Positions 1 to 10,910 of a stretch of DNA of 64,000 nt are shown piece after piece; within the stretch, counting starts at the first letter, position 1, and every line of letters starts with the position of its first letter. Below the pieces are notes generated by a model, which ran no database searches, was not told where the DNA came from, and saw nothing but the letters and a program-made list of their open reading frames with translations. This DNA comes from Dipodascopsis uninucleata var. uninucleata. Taxonomy: Eukaryota > Ascomycota > Lipomycetes > Lipomycetales > Lipomycetaceae. Both the position numbers and the translations under genes were made by a program. The stretch is taken from positions 62,001 through 126,000 of the forward strand of contig JAJLTO010000006.1 in NCBI GenBank assembly GCA_030568195.1, read 5' to 3'.

Positions 1-223
1 ATTGTACCATCTGACTATGCCTTATCATGCGGCATCTCCATTTCACTCTAGACCCTTTAATTATGATAATCTAATGCAGATAAACTGATATTAAACTGAA
101 AAGCAAACTTAGCATACATAACATATAAGAATAGAACATTAATTCTAATAACCAAACCATGACTGTAAACTGCGAATAATAGTGCAGCAAAACAGTAAAT
201 GCATCACAAAACAAAATAAATAC

Positions 224-1624
224 TTAATACTTCAATCTGAAACTCCAGCCTTTAGCTACTCCTCGAGCACATATAAAAAAAATCGTAGACAGGATGTAGC
301 AACCACCACAAAATATGATAAGTCCGTTGTAGTTATTGGCTCCTTGAGCACCCAGAATGGCACCAGCAATCGGAACACCGGTAAGAGTTCCTATGCTAGC
401 GAAGGAATATAAAGTTCCATACCGTTTTCCATAATCTTTAGTCTCACAAATTTGCGATAGACAAACTGGAGTAAGCGAAATTCCACTACCACTTCCAAAA
501 CCAAAAAGAATCAAATACACGATATGACCAGCAAGATTTGTACCAGGAATCACAGCCGTTGGAAGCCAGATAGAATAAACGAAAACACTGCACATGATGA
601 TGGTCAATATAATCATGTTATAACGTCCGATGACATCCGCAAAATATCCCGGCATAAACCTTCCAGCAATTGATGCACTGTTCATGATTGCAATCATTTG
701 ATACGCTAAAGACGAACTTATACCTTTAGCTATGGCGAACGAAGTATAGTAAGTCTGTGGTATTTGTAGCGCCCATTCGATTGTAAAAATGGCAGCAGTA
801 GTGAGAACGAAACGTATATCCTTGAAAGCAGATAGATCAATAACTGCACTATCAGTAGATTTACCCTTAAATCTGGAACGAATGAGAAGAGTTGCAAGAA
901 ACGATGTTAAGAGACAAATGAGCCCAATTGACCGAATTGCCCAAGCAAAACCAATTTTTTTGATCAGCGATTGTAAAACTAATGGGAAAACAACACCTCC
1001 AAATCCACCGCCAGTAGCAGCAATTCCAGTTGCGAAACCGCGGCGGACATTGAACCAGTGAGTAATGACAGCTATGGCTGGTGTGAACATCAAGGAGCAC
1101 GAGATACCACCCAAAACGCCAAATGACAAGAAATATTGGTAATACTCTTTGCAAATACTAAAGAGCATCAGAGAAAGAATGAATCCAGTAGATCCAAGTA
1201 TAAGAAGGCAACGAGCACCATACTTGTCAAAAATCGGACCGACTTGGACACCACAAAAGAAAAACAAGAATGAATACACCGAAAAAATCCATGAAATAGT
1301 CCCTTCACTATAGTTTCTGAGATCGTTCTCACTCAACCAAGCTTGAAAAATACCAACGGTGTTCCAAATTCCAAAACAGCCAAAAAGTGCACACCATGAT
1401 CCAAAAACGACTTTCCAAGCTTCAGTGCCACCTTCCGCGAAGACCAGCTCATCATCCATACCATAAGCTGTAACTATAGGCTCCAGACTAGGCGATTCAT
1501 AACCAGAGCCATCGAATATGTCATCAGGATTCTTCTCTTGTTGCTCAATGTCCTCATTCTGATAGAATGTTTTCTCACTCTGGGTGTGAGACAATGCCCT
1601 TTGTCTAACTGAACGATCAGTCAT
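224..1624 (-). CDS. MFS monocarboxylate-type transporter (Mch/MCT family)
   Basis: Intronless, 466 aa from the first ATG at 1624; the frame is open further upstream without an ATG. A hydrophilic N-terminal tail of about 65 residues is followed by a GTEAWKVVFGSW segment, which matches the start of TM1 in fungal monocarboxylate-transporter homologues. About 12 hydrophobic spans follow. The segment HWFNVRRGFATGIAATGGG is the typical MCT TM5 region motif. Members of this family sit in the plasma or vacuolar membrane and carry monocarboxylates, riboflavin or unknown substrates; the substrate here cannot be read from sequence. The tail ends soon after TM12. The gene is transcribed away from a 2.6 kb gene-free stretch that must hold its promoter. 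The family call is firm, the substrate open. Confidence 0.88.
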   Translation of the reverse strand: MTDRSVRQRALSHTQSEKTFYQNEDIEQQEKNPDDIFDGSGYESPSLEPIVTAYGMDDELVFAEGGTEAWKVVFGSWCALFGCFGIWNTVGIFQAWLSENDLRNYSEGTISWIFSVYSFLFFFCGVQVGPIFDKYGARCLLILGSTGFILSLMLFSICKEYYQYFLSFGVLGGISCSLMFTPAIAVITHWFNVRRGFATGIAATGGGFGGVVFPLVLQSLIKKIGFAWAIRSIGLICLLTSFLATLLIRSRFKGKSTDSAVIDLSAFKDIRFVLTTAAIFTIEWALQIPQTYYTSFAIAKGISSSLAYQMIAIMNSASIAGRFMPGYFADVIGRYNMIILTIIMCSVFVYSIWLPTAVIPGTNLAGHIVYLILFGFGSGSGISLTPVCLSQICETKDYGKRYGTLYSFASIGTLTGVPIAGAILGAQGANNYNGLIIFCGGCYILSTIFFICARGVAKGWSFRLKY

Positions 1625-4245
1625 ATTGCAAAACCGTATGTAAATCAAGAATGGTAATAATACACTAAGGTATTGCGTATAAGTAATACTTTAATAAATG
1701 CTTCTGGATATTTAAAAGAAGAAGAAACACTCATTGATATAAGATATTGTCATTCTTGATGGTAGCTACTCTGGCTGTAGAAGCCCGAAGACATTCTTAA
1801 ACTTTTAGAATGAGAAGGCCGGAGGGCCACAGCTCTTCATAGTGAATTGGGTGACGAATTATATCCAAATCCTCTTTGTCTTTTGCTTTCCAAAAGTTGC
1901 GTAAAAATGAATTAGTTCTGCTTGCAAATCTGCTGAGGCGCAACTTGGAAGAAAATACGCAACCTCGCTCCGCAGGGTCTGTTTACTTGTGTTTTCTTCC
2001 CGGCGGTCAAAAGTTTACAAGTATTAAGGTAAAATCAATTAGTTTGGGACTAGGTTCTGACATATACAGGATGTGGCGCCTTAACGAACATTTATGGTAG
2101 AAACCTCTGTCTAAAAAACATTATGCAATAATTACGTGTATCTGCGCTAGTATACGTTCGCTTACTGCCGATTTTAACCAAGAGACTTGAGCTTCGATGT
2201 CATTAAGATGGCATAAGAATATTGAGTGCCTTAAGTGTGACCTTCATAACTGTCAACGTCATATGAGATAGTATCTTACAGGCCGTTACATCTTCGCATG
2301 TAATTAGCTCTGACGCATGCAGCTCCCATATGCTAGTCACATGGTGATAGATCTCAAATTGCTACTAAGACGTGTCCTTGATATTTGGAAGCTCGTTAAG
2401 GCATGATCAGGTTTTGTTTAGTGATTACGTTTTCTTTCGTACACTTCTGTGCAGCGGCGAGTATAACTAACCCGGTTGTCGTGCTGCAGGCTGGTAATAA
2501 ACCTAACCTGATTTAAATTGGCCCGGAGGTAGAGATAGGCTGAGGCGTCGCCGGAGCCACTCGGTTGAAACGTCTTTGCGCGCGAGGAATGGTAATTCTC
2601 AGGGTATGGGTATGTTACTTAAATTACCCTAACATGAGCCAGATGCTTTCTCTCTGTGCAATATGGCATATTAGCCCGTCGGCGGTGGGCTACTGCTATT
2701 CCATCCCACGTAAGACCCGACAATGTCGACATATCAGTCTTTGTCTTACGAGTTCTCACCTAGCTATTATAACAATATATAAAAAATAATACTTTTGGTA
2801 TCTTAAATACATTACATCTTAGTAGTAATAACAAAAATAAAAATAAAAATTAAAAAGATAATTATAATAAAAGATTGGTCAATTGACTTAAAAGTACAAC
2901 TCTGAAAACTAAGTTGTCTGCCATCAATATGAGAGTAGAAAAGTCCAACATGATATGTACTGTCTTTAATATGTCTATTACTTGCCCTTATTTTGGCCGA
3001 CTTTTTTCACTGTAGTCTAAAGAACTAAGTAACTAGAAAAAAAACTAGAAATACGGGTGATTATGTTATCGATGACTAATGAAACTGCTTGCAAAATAAA
3101 AGGTGACAAATACTCGCGCCAGCGGCTCTAACGGTGGAGGATGAGGAAAATCCTTTGCAAGCACATATATAGGTGATATTCACCTTGACATGTGAGATCT
3201 ATGATCACACGTGCATTTCACAGCTCGTTTGTTATTACTTCCCTGCATAACTTGTATTTTGGTAACAATAATTTATTTCTGACGAAGTTGCTATCATCCG
3301 TTAGAGTAAGAACGAGCTATCTCCTTTCAATTAGCTTCACATTCTACTGCGACTGGTTGTAGTTCTTAATTCAGGATCGTGCAATGGTCAGTCTTAACTT
3401 TTATATCCTAACCAACAGTATTAATACAAATGAAGTCTATGTGTATATGGCGTGGCTAAGCATCCAAGCTTCTTGATAACTAACTGTAAGCAATTATTTC
3501 GAAAATAATCATATTATTCAATATTTGTAAAAATTCCTGATATTTGATTCATTTACTTGTCAGTCACTCTAAAAACAACTTATGATCTATGTATATTTCC
3601 GTTTGGATGACCGCAACCTAAGTAATTAAACAGGTCCGTAAGGAAGCTTTCCATAATCATTCATTGGACAAGTCTATGGCTTGCACAGACTGTTCTTCCT
3701 GTCCAACCGCATCGTGAGACAATGATGGTAAACCAAAAGCACTGTGAGTGAAAGGACTATTACCGATGACGACATGGTTAGTTCGCCACAGAAAACTCAA
3801 ATACAGGGTTAGGGTATTAATGCTCCAAGCTGCGTTTTGCAACTTGGTTCAAACCTAAGCCATAGTGAATCGTAAAAACATCCCTGTACTAACTATCCTG
3901 AGTCTATCTTTTTGTCAGATACTATTATATGCCAAAGCCCGTAAATCATCGAAGGAATCCTTATTCTAGAGAATTTTACGGGGTGATCTTATTTGTCTCG
4001 GTACCTTTTTCTCATTTTCGAAAAGCTTATGCATTACTGCGGCTTAAAGATAAAGTCACTTGTTCAAATTTACAGAAGTTGGCAAGGGAGTCTTAAGAAA
4101 TAGCAAATAGAGAGATTATAATAAAACTATTAGTTCGCTTCGCTTTTTGGTAGACGGCTATAATTAGTCTTACTTATTTATCGTCTACTGTATGACAACT
4201 TCATCAATATAATCAAGTATTGATTGATCCAGAATACTTCTCGTA
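1625..4245. other. Gene-free interval, 2.6 kb
   Basis: This divergent intergenic stretch lies between the MFS transporter and the GT8 gene. Only short reading frames without recognisable protein similarity occur (for example 61 codons on the minus strand at 3657-3842). By eye, 1.8-2.8 kb is richer in G+C than the flanks. I found no tRNA B box, repeat array or mobile element. One CACGTG lies at 3208-3213. It may hold long regulatory sequence or a noncoding RNA, with no direct support for either. Confidence 0.5.
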
Positions 4246-5513
4246 ATGGATGGTTCGAAACGACAAGGGAGACTAGCAGGTCTGGCCGGCCTGGTCGTGA
4301 TATTAGTGTGCTTCTTTGTTTTTTACAATGATAGTAAGTTCTTTCCTTCTTTTCGTTGTTGTGCGTTTTGTCCAGTTACAATAATTCTAATTGTACTTAT
4401 CGATAGATGCAGCAAAGTCTGATCAATCGTGGTTGCCACCTGAAATTAGAGCTCTAGACGATTCGTTAACAATTGAGACAGCTCTCAACAACACAAAATT
4501 ATCCGAATTATACAGCTCTAAGCAATTTGGATATCCGCATAACAATATTGTTACACGTCGCACTCCGCGTTATGCAATTTCTTCTAGTGTCATGACTGCA
4601 CGTTTTACTCAATATGCTATGATGCTTGGGTATACTCTGCAAAAGCATAACGATCTGAAGGCGTTGGACGCAGAACTTATTCTGCTAGTTAGAACCGAAG
4701 GAAAGGATGCAGTTACTCCACAGAACATTACTAGATTAGAATCTGTGGGATGGAAGATAATGGTAGCAAAAGATCTTGATTTTGAAGGAGTTGACAAAGA
4801 TAAAATTCGACCATACCATAGATATAACCTCAACAAGTTGTATCTTTGGTCTTATACGCAATATGAGCGTATTGTGTTCATTGATGCTGATACTCTCTGC
4901 AAGGGTTCTATCGCAGAGTTATTCACTATGCCTGGAGGTGAGTTAGTTATCTCTTAAGTGCTGGCTTTTGCAGCTTGATTAAGGGGGATGGTCTACTAAC
5001 AATAATGTGACTTGTAGAAATTGCTGGATCGCCTGATGTTTGGTGGGATATATTGACTGATACAAGATTCAATTCTGGCGTGATTACGTTTAGACCTTCT
5101 ATGGAAGAATTTCTAAACATGGTGAAAGCCGTTTCAGATCCTAATATGCACAAACCTAATGACGCAGATCAAGCATTTTTGAATGCATATTTTAGATTTA
5201 GGTTTCATTCTCTACCTTATAAGTATAATTTCAACATCGTAATGTATCAGCATCATCGAAATGTATGGGATAAGTTCTGGAATGAAGCTGTCATAGTTCA
5301 TTTTACAACAAAGAAGCCGATGCCTGATAAGCATTGTCGCAAGGGATGCAATGAGGTATGTTTATCCATATTGTAGCATTTTAGTGCATCTAAGACATTT
5401 TATAGTAACACAATTCCTAAATCTAGTGGGAACCGTCAGAGTGGTACTCTATGCTCTGTAAAGAGATGTTGGCTTTTTATGGCTATGAGAATGAGTTACC
5501 AGTTCTTGGATAA
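4246..5513 (+). CDS. Membrane-anchored GT8 (glycogenin-like) glycosyltransferase
   Basis: Four exons: 4246-4333, 4407-4937, 5018-5355, 5427-5513, giving 347 aa. Exon 1 supplies a short basic N-terminus and one hydrophobic span at about residues 11-27, a type II signal anchor, so the catalytic domain should face the secretory lumen. The GT8 core follows, with the metal-binding DxD motif in FIDADTL (about residue 190), then DVWWDILTDTRFNSGVITF, a typical GT8 acceptor-side segment, and DADQAFLNAYF. Introns are 73, 80 and 71 nt, and the joins restore continuous GT8 similarity. True glycogenins are cytosolic and lack the anchor, so a Golgi glycan- or glycolipid-modifying enzyme (Gnt1-like or glucuronosyltransferase-like) fits better than glycogen priming. 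Donor and acceptor sugars are unknown. Confidence 0.88.
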
Positions 5514-6046
5514 GCGAATTTGTGAAGTATTTTTTGCAAGCAGAATTGTCATCTTTTATGGCAAGCTACATCGATTCTTGAATTTTTTTAGAATTGACTG
5601 TTTCTTTGTATTATATTTTAATTCACGGTCGATATTCATCGAATAATTGTTACATTTGTTAATTACGTTTGGTGTTTGTGATGCTAAATTTTTTTCACTG
5701 AACAAAGTGTATTATGTCTTTCATGCAATACTATGTAACAAAGTTTTCTAGCAGGACACTAATAGATAATATTAGATGAGTTATTTTTGTATAGACATAA
5801 TGAGAATAATACTATTGAGCTATAATTTGTCTTCTCTTGTATGTCCTTGGTTATTGGTATTTAATAAATTGTAGATAGATCACTTGGGAGTAATTTTAGC
5901 TACAAGAGTATATATCTAATTTCTGTGATTTAAAAATTTTCGATAAATTCTACGACTGGAAGTCATTAAATCTACTTGGATAATCCTTTCTTTCCAGAGA
6001 TTTTCTTAATAATATTCCAGAAAGATAGGAAATATAATCAATAGAC
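5514..6046. other. Intergenic, GT8 3' region and RPA12 promoter
   Basis: AT-rich spacer between two plus-strand genes, holding the GT8 3' UTR and the RPA12 promoter. An AAAAATTTTC tract at 5932-5941, about 105 bp before the RPA12 ATG, resembles the RRPE element of ribosome-biogenesis genes, but such tracts are common in this AT-rich DNA. No ORF of note. Confidence 0.4.
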
Positions 6047-6702
6047 ATGTCAGTAATTGGAAGTCTTATTTTTTGTACTGACTGCGGAAATTTACTGGAC
6101 AATGTCGTTGCGTCGACAGAAATTTTAACTTGTTCTCAGTGTAAAGTGTCTTATCCGTCAAGAGGTATTGTTTGATTCAACGAGTATTTCCGCAGCTTTT
6201 TATTCAGTATTGACTGAATAATGTGGTAGATCTATTTAATAATATAAGCAGGTTTTAATTTTTAAAATTCTAGAATTTCAAAGTCTCTCTGTCACTACAA
6301 GATCATCAGAATCGGCATTACCTTCAAGTCTGAGACAGAAAAGATCTGCTGTGAAAACAATTTTACGACAAGAAGAGCACGAAGAGGAAGGAGCTACTGT
6401 GAGTATATGGGATATCAGACTAAAGCATTGAAAATTCAGATGATATATGAAGCGTGTATAGACCGAACTATAGGTGTCAGCTGGCTAACATGGCTTTCCA
6501 TAATTCAGATTAAAGAGCAATGTCCACAATGTGGAAGAGATGAAATGAGGTATTACTCGTTACAACTGAGGAGTGCAGATGAAGGTGTAAGTACTTGGAC
6601 TTGACATTTGCGGTATTACCATTTTGCTTATGCTTTGTTTTGTAGGCTACTATTTTTTACACATGTACAAGCTGTGGTTACAAGTTCAGTACGAATAACT
6701 AG
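6047..6702 (+). CDS. RPA12: RNA polymerase I subunit A12.2
   Basis: Four exons: 6047-6164, 6274-6398, 6509-6586, 6646-6702, giving 125 aa, the same length as yeast Rpa12. The start MSVIGSLIFCTDCGNLL and the zinc-ribbon pairs CTDC/CSQC match the N-terminal Rpa12 zinc domain. The C-terminal TFIIS-like ribbon shows CPQCGRDEM, then LQLRSADEG and CTSCGYKF. The invariant acidic pair (D,E in RSADEG) needed for RNA cleavage is present. The protein is a core subunit of Pol I, supporting transcript cleavage and termination at rDNA. Introns of 109, 110 and 59 nt interrupt a very small gene, which shows the intron density of this genome. All joins are fixed by the protein match. Confidence 0.97.
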
Positions 6703-7144
6703 GTTTTTATCATTCATAATTGTTTCTTTGAAATATTTCAGCTTATGCAATCACTACTATTATCTAGATAGTAGGATGTAAGAGAGACTCTGATCTTGTC
6801 ACTCTCAAATTTATATATTCTAAGGTGGTCTTTATGGACTCCCAGGCAACGATTTAATAGTATTGATTTGTGTTATCAGCATATAAATTGTGTCTTAGAT
6901 TACTTGCGAATATCTGTCAATAATATCTAAATCCTTCTCCTACAAGATACATTACAAGACCATTAGTTTGAATGAATCATGATAATAAGCTAAAAAAGTC
7001 ATCGTAGGTAACTCCTTTTATGATTTACAACCTTAATAAATTCTCCCTCTAAATCAAGAGTCCAGAGTCCAAAGCCAAAGCCATACAATACTTTTAATAA
7101 AAACAAGAATAACTAATTAAAAGCACAGACCAAATATGAGGAGA
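6703..7144. other. Intergenic, convergent 3' ends
   Basis: Spacer between the converging RPA12 and LIA1 genes, so it should hold two 3' UTRs. AT-rich with no ORF, repeat or RNA gene that I can support. Confidence 0.5.
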
Positions 7145-8215
7145 TTAGGCACTAATGCTCGAAGGAACTGTTGCATATTCAACTTCCTCAGATCGCTCAT
7201 ATTCGTACATATCGAGGGCGACAACAGCGGACTCTCGCACAACTCGCTCCTTATCCTGCAAAAACTTCTGCAGAACAGGCATGCATTCGTCAGTCGCAAT
7301 ACTGCCCAATGCTTCAGCAGCTTCGTGTCTAACCATTCCTTCTTCTTCATCGTTTTCAAGAACCTTAACTAGTGCGTTAACAGAGCGAGGATCACACAGC
7401 TGACCAAAAACATACGCAACTTCATGCCTAAATAACGCAGAAGGATCATTAAATCCAGTTATAAGAGCGTCAATCGCATCGGAGGTTCCTAAATCACGTA
7501 ACCTAAACATGGCACGATATCTTTCAAAGAGAGGAACTGACTGGTCCATAAGTATTTTTCCAAGTTTTTCAATCTGATCTACTTCAGAAGGCATTGGCGG
7601 AGCAGGATCTATACTAGAGAACTGACTCTTCTCAAGGACCTCTTCCACAGGTTTGTTTGAATGCTCCCATTCGATTCTAGCAATCGCTAACTCACACGTT
7701 TGTCTGATCACCTCTAAAGGATCATTATAGTAGTACTTCTTTAGTAGAGCTAGACAATTTTCATCTCCGATGGCACCAAGTGCCTCGGCGGCTTCATGCC
7801 TAACCATCGCATCTTCTTTCTCGTCAGATAAGACATCTTTTAATATAGGCACAGCATGCAGATTTTTCGTCTGTCCAAGGACATATGCAAGTTCGTGCTT
7901 CAATAGGGCCGAATCATCTTTGAAGCCTAAGTGTAGAAGAAATCATGTTAGCTGATCGGAATATTGATGGTACGAATCAACGACTCTAATGTAGTAGTCA
8001 CTATACATATTTTTCTAGAATCTATACGCTCGACAACAATTTCCTGCAAAATACGATATACCTTCTCCAATAATATCAATAGCTTCGTTTACGCCGTCTT
8101 TGCCCAAAGACTTTAAGTTGAAGAGTGCTCTGAAACGATGAGCTAAAGGAACGATTCCCGATTCATTTGTGAGAATGCTCCTTAACTTAGCTAAATCTTC
8201 GATATCGTCCATCAT
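7145..8215 (-). CDS. LIA1: Deoxyhypusine hydroxylase
   Basis: Two exons on the minus strand: 8062-8215 and 7145-7926, giving 311 aa from [13 protein letters not shown]. The 135 nt intron joins IIGEG to [14 protein letters not shown], exactly the Lia1 family sequence. The protein is built of HEAT-like repeats and has all four His-Glu pairs that bind the di-iron centre: [38 protein letters not shown]. It completes hypusine formation on eIF5A by hydroxylating deoxyhypusine. The linker [10 protein letters not shown] between the two half-domains is conserved. The start was set at the first ATG pair, since the frame upstream opens only with a TTG. Confidence 0.97.
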
Positions 8216-8671
8216 TAACAAAGAATTACAGTAAGTTCAGCAAAAATTAAAACCAGTCTCTTTAAGTGTTGTATCGTTGCTGGAAAAATGAATTAGAAAA
8301 GAGCTGAAGAAAATTTCGTTCCACTGATATTGGGATATAACTAATTACGGGAAAGTCTAGAAACTAGTTTTCAGGTTCCTGATTTTCGCCAATCCTCATT
8401 TCTATAAATGGTTCCTAATAGTATATACACTCGATTTGAGAGGTAAATACTTACATACAAAAAATTCTACATAGTGAAACATTCGTTTGTGATATTTTTA
8501 ACAGCATTTATCATTGATTTATAGCCAAACTAAGGGCAGCATGTAAAAAGAAAATTGCACCCACAACCAAAACCTCGTGAAGCCTGATAAATATAAACAC
8601 AAATATACATAACATAAATAGCAATTATCCCACCTCATAGTACGCCAGACCACCAATAATAAACAAAATGA
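8216..8671. other. Intergenic, LIA1 promoter and GID8 3' region
   Basis: Spacer between two tandem minus-strand genes; it should contain the LIA1 promoter and the GID8 3' UTR. AT-rich with nothing else recognisable. Confidence 0.5.
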
Positions 8672-9900
8672 TTATGCAATGTTCTTAAGATCAAGCGAAG
8701 GAAACTCCATTTTTTCTTGCTTCAAGGCGTTCTCACCCCATCCCCAAAGGCGAACTAGACCTCTCATTCTAGCTTCCTTCATAATACCTTGAGATTCTAG
8801 AATAGCCTCATTTACCGAGACAGCTACTTGCCTACGGAGAGAAGGGTCCATCAATTCCCTAAGTTGAGGAATCAGATTATCCTGAGGAAAACAAAGTAAC
8901 GCCATAGTCCGCTCAAGATCCGCCAAAAATGCCGGATTCTTCTGCGACCTACTAGCGAGATGAGTGGTTGCAAAAGTCAATATGGGCTGAATGTCACCAT
9001 TACGCTCAGCTGTGCATTTACGGATCAATTCGATTAACTGCAATCGAAGTAGCTGAAAATGTAACTCAGGATTTGTGTCCAGAAGCTGTCAGGCATATGT
9101 CAATAAATCTCTATCAAATATTACATGACAAATCCATTCATATGATAAGTAGCAATAGGAAAATTTGAACTCATTTTGAAGACTGAAGTAAGGTTTTGTT
9201 TTCTCATCAAAGACTCATCTCTGAGTGGTGCATGAAAAACAATTTAATCATAGTAAAATGTATTCCTTTGCCCCTATACATATTCTAAAATAAATGAAAA
9301 GGTTACTTACTTCCGGATTCAAGTCATTAATCTTCTCGATGGCACTCTGAATATCACCTGCATGAATTGCAGATCGTATTGCCATTCTATCACTAATGGA
9401 ATCTAATGCAACCGAAGAAGAAACATTTGCCTCTTGAGCAAATTTTGCGGCTGCTGACTGATAGCCTTCAATTATAAGGTAGTTCATAACAAGCGCGTTG
9501 AGGTTCCTGTTAAAGTCGTTAGAGAAACTTTTGATATCTCATAATCTTGCTAGGTCTCGAAGCATTCTACAACCATGGCTATTCTTTGATATCAGTGGTC
9601 AAGTAAAATTTGATTCTCTCCATATTGAAGTCAGAGAGATTCCCAACTTGTTAAACAATCATCATGCAACGAATAAATAGTGTAATAGAACACATCAACA
9701 GCGTTCAAATTTACTTACGCTTTGGATATCTTTATGGAATCCATTTTTTGTTCCCATTGCTCCTTATCATACGACTTTTTCAAAACCAAGCTCGTAGATG
9801 AATGATTGGCTGATGAAGTAGTAGACTGCCAAAAAAAAATGTCAGCAAAGCAAATTCTTCAAGCATTTATACATGTCAACCTTAACTAAACCATTACCAT
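8672..9900 (-). CDS. GID8: GID/CTLH E3 ligase scaffold subunit (Gid8/TWA1)
   Basis: Four exons on the minus strand: 9898-9900, 9719-9825, 9311-9506, 8672-9085, giving 239 aa. LisH region: LNALVMNYLIIEGYQSAAAK. CTLH/CRA region: IRSAIHAGDIQSAIEKINDLNPE, then LLDTNPELHFQLLRLQ, continuing into the CRA helices. In yeast Gid8 holds together the ubiquitin ligase that degrades gluconeogenic enzymes. The exon joins at ISKA|NLNALVMNY and LNPE|LLDTNPE match the family. The first coding exon is inferred to be the ATG alone, followed directly by a GTAATG donor: upstream of the 9825 acceptor the frame meets a stop with no ATG, and ATG|TCT fits in phase. That first join is the least certain part. Confidence 0.9.
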
Positions 9901-10910
9901 CTTCAAGAATACTCGTATTATTATCGAGAAATCAAACTATCCTTACGTCAACATATAAGAAGACTATGTTCTTCTGTTAAAACGATTCAGTAGATAAGAT
10001 TTGATTTCTCTTGTACAGTCGAAAAATCGACAGTAAAAAAGTAGCCGGAAGGATGGAAGACATCCATCCACTATGCTATAAACTATGTTGAGCAAATACT
10101 ATTCAACATATGAAACATTAAATACAACACAAATTTATGTTTATGCATTACCTTCTGCTTAAAATCTCAACACTAAACAGTCACACAATAATATGATAGT
10201 CCAGTTCTTTGTTATATATTCTTACGGAGAGAAGACCTAATTCATTCAAGCCAGCACGATGCTATAGCTTGCATTTTGCCATCTACATTTATGATGCTCT
10301 GTTGACGATGAATTGCCGATATTTTAAATTGGTTCCGGTGCCTGGAGTTCTATATGAAGCGATCTAGGTGCTACAATCGATGAATGACCATATATATGTC
10401 TTTAATGCGTCTCAAACAGGGGATATACCGGCTATTTCACAAAGCTTTAGAAATAGAGCCGCTTGTTATTATCTAGGACTTGTTGTAATTCTTAGAACTA
10501 CGAAAATCAGTAAGATATTGAACAGAAACTTTATGTTTGTATAATTAGGCAGTCCTGTAAGAAAACAATAGACGTAAAAAAAGAACTGGTATCTTTTCAG
10601 ATATTAGAAATTGCATTTCTTAATTCAATGTAACTAATTACTAACCTGAATGGTAGCCCAGAACGTACTTAAGGATATCAATGCTTCATTATTGTAGAAA
10701 TAACATGAATTGTACTATTGCTTATTATGTGCATTTCCAGTTGGGAATGTTTAATAACCAAGGTGTATAAGCAGTCCTCGTCATATCTTAATCCAGATAA
10801 GACAACAATTCTCTGTTCTTACGACTACTCTAAGTTCTGCTGAAAGTAGAACGGAAATTTTCAAATTATTCGTATGATAATTTTGTTTAGAGCCTACTGG
10901 CATTGCCATC
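9901..10910. other. Intergenic, divergent GID8/FIG4 promoters
   Basis: One kb between divergent genes. No ORF or RNA gene is evident. A lone CAGTCACA at 10178-10185 matches the fission-yeast HomolD box, but its position gives no reason to trust it. Confidence 0.45.

Noticed and set aside
2520-2600. Possible tRNA-like G+C-rich block
   Set aside because: No GGTTCGA-type B box and no cloverleaf that I could fold.
3657-3842. 61-codon minus-strand frame in the 2.6 kb gap
   Set aside because: No family resemblance and no exon signals that would join it to a larger gene.
5932-5941. RRPE-like AAAAATTTT tracts before RPA12 (and 31563-31572 before DBP10) as a ribosome-biogenesis code
   Set aside because: Similar tracts occur by chance throughout this AT-rich DNA and no PAC box accompanies them; noted only in the spacers.
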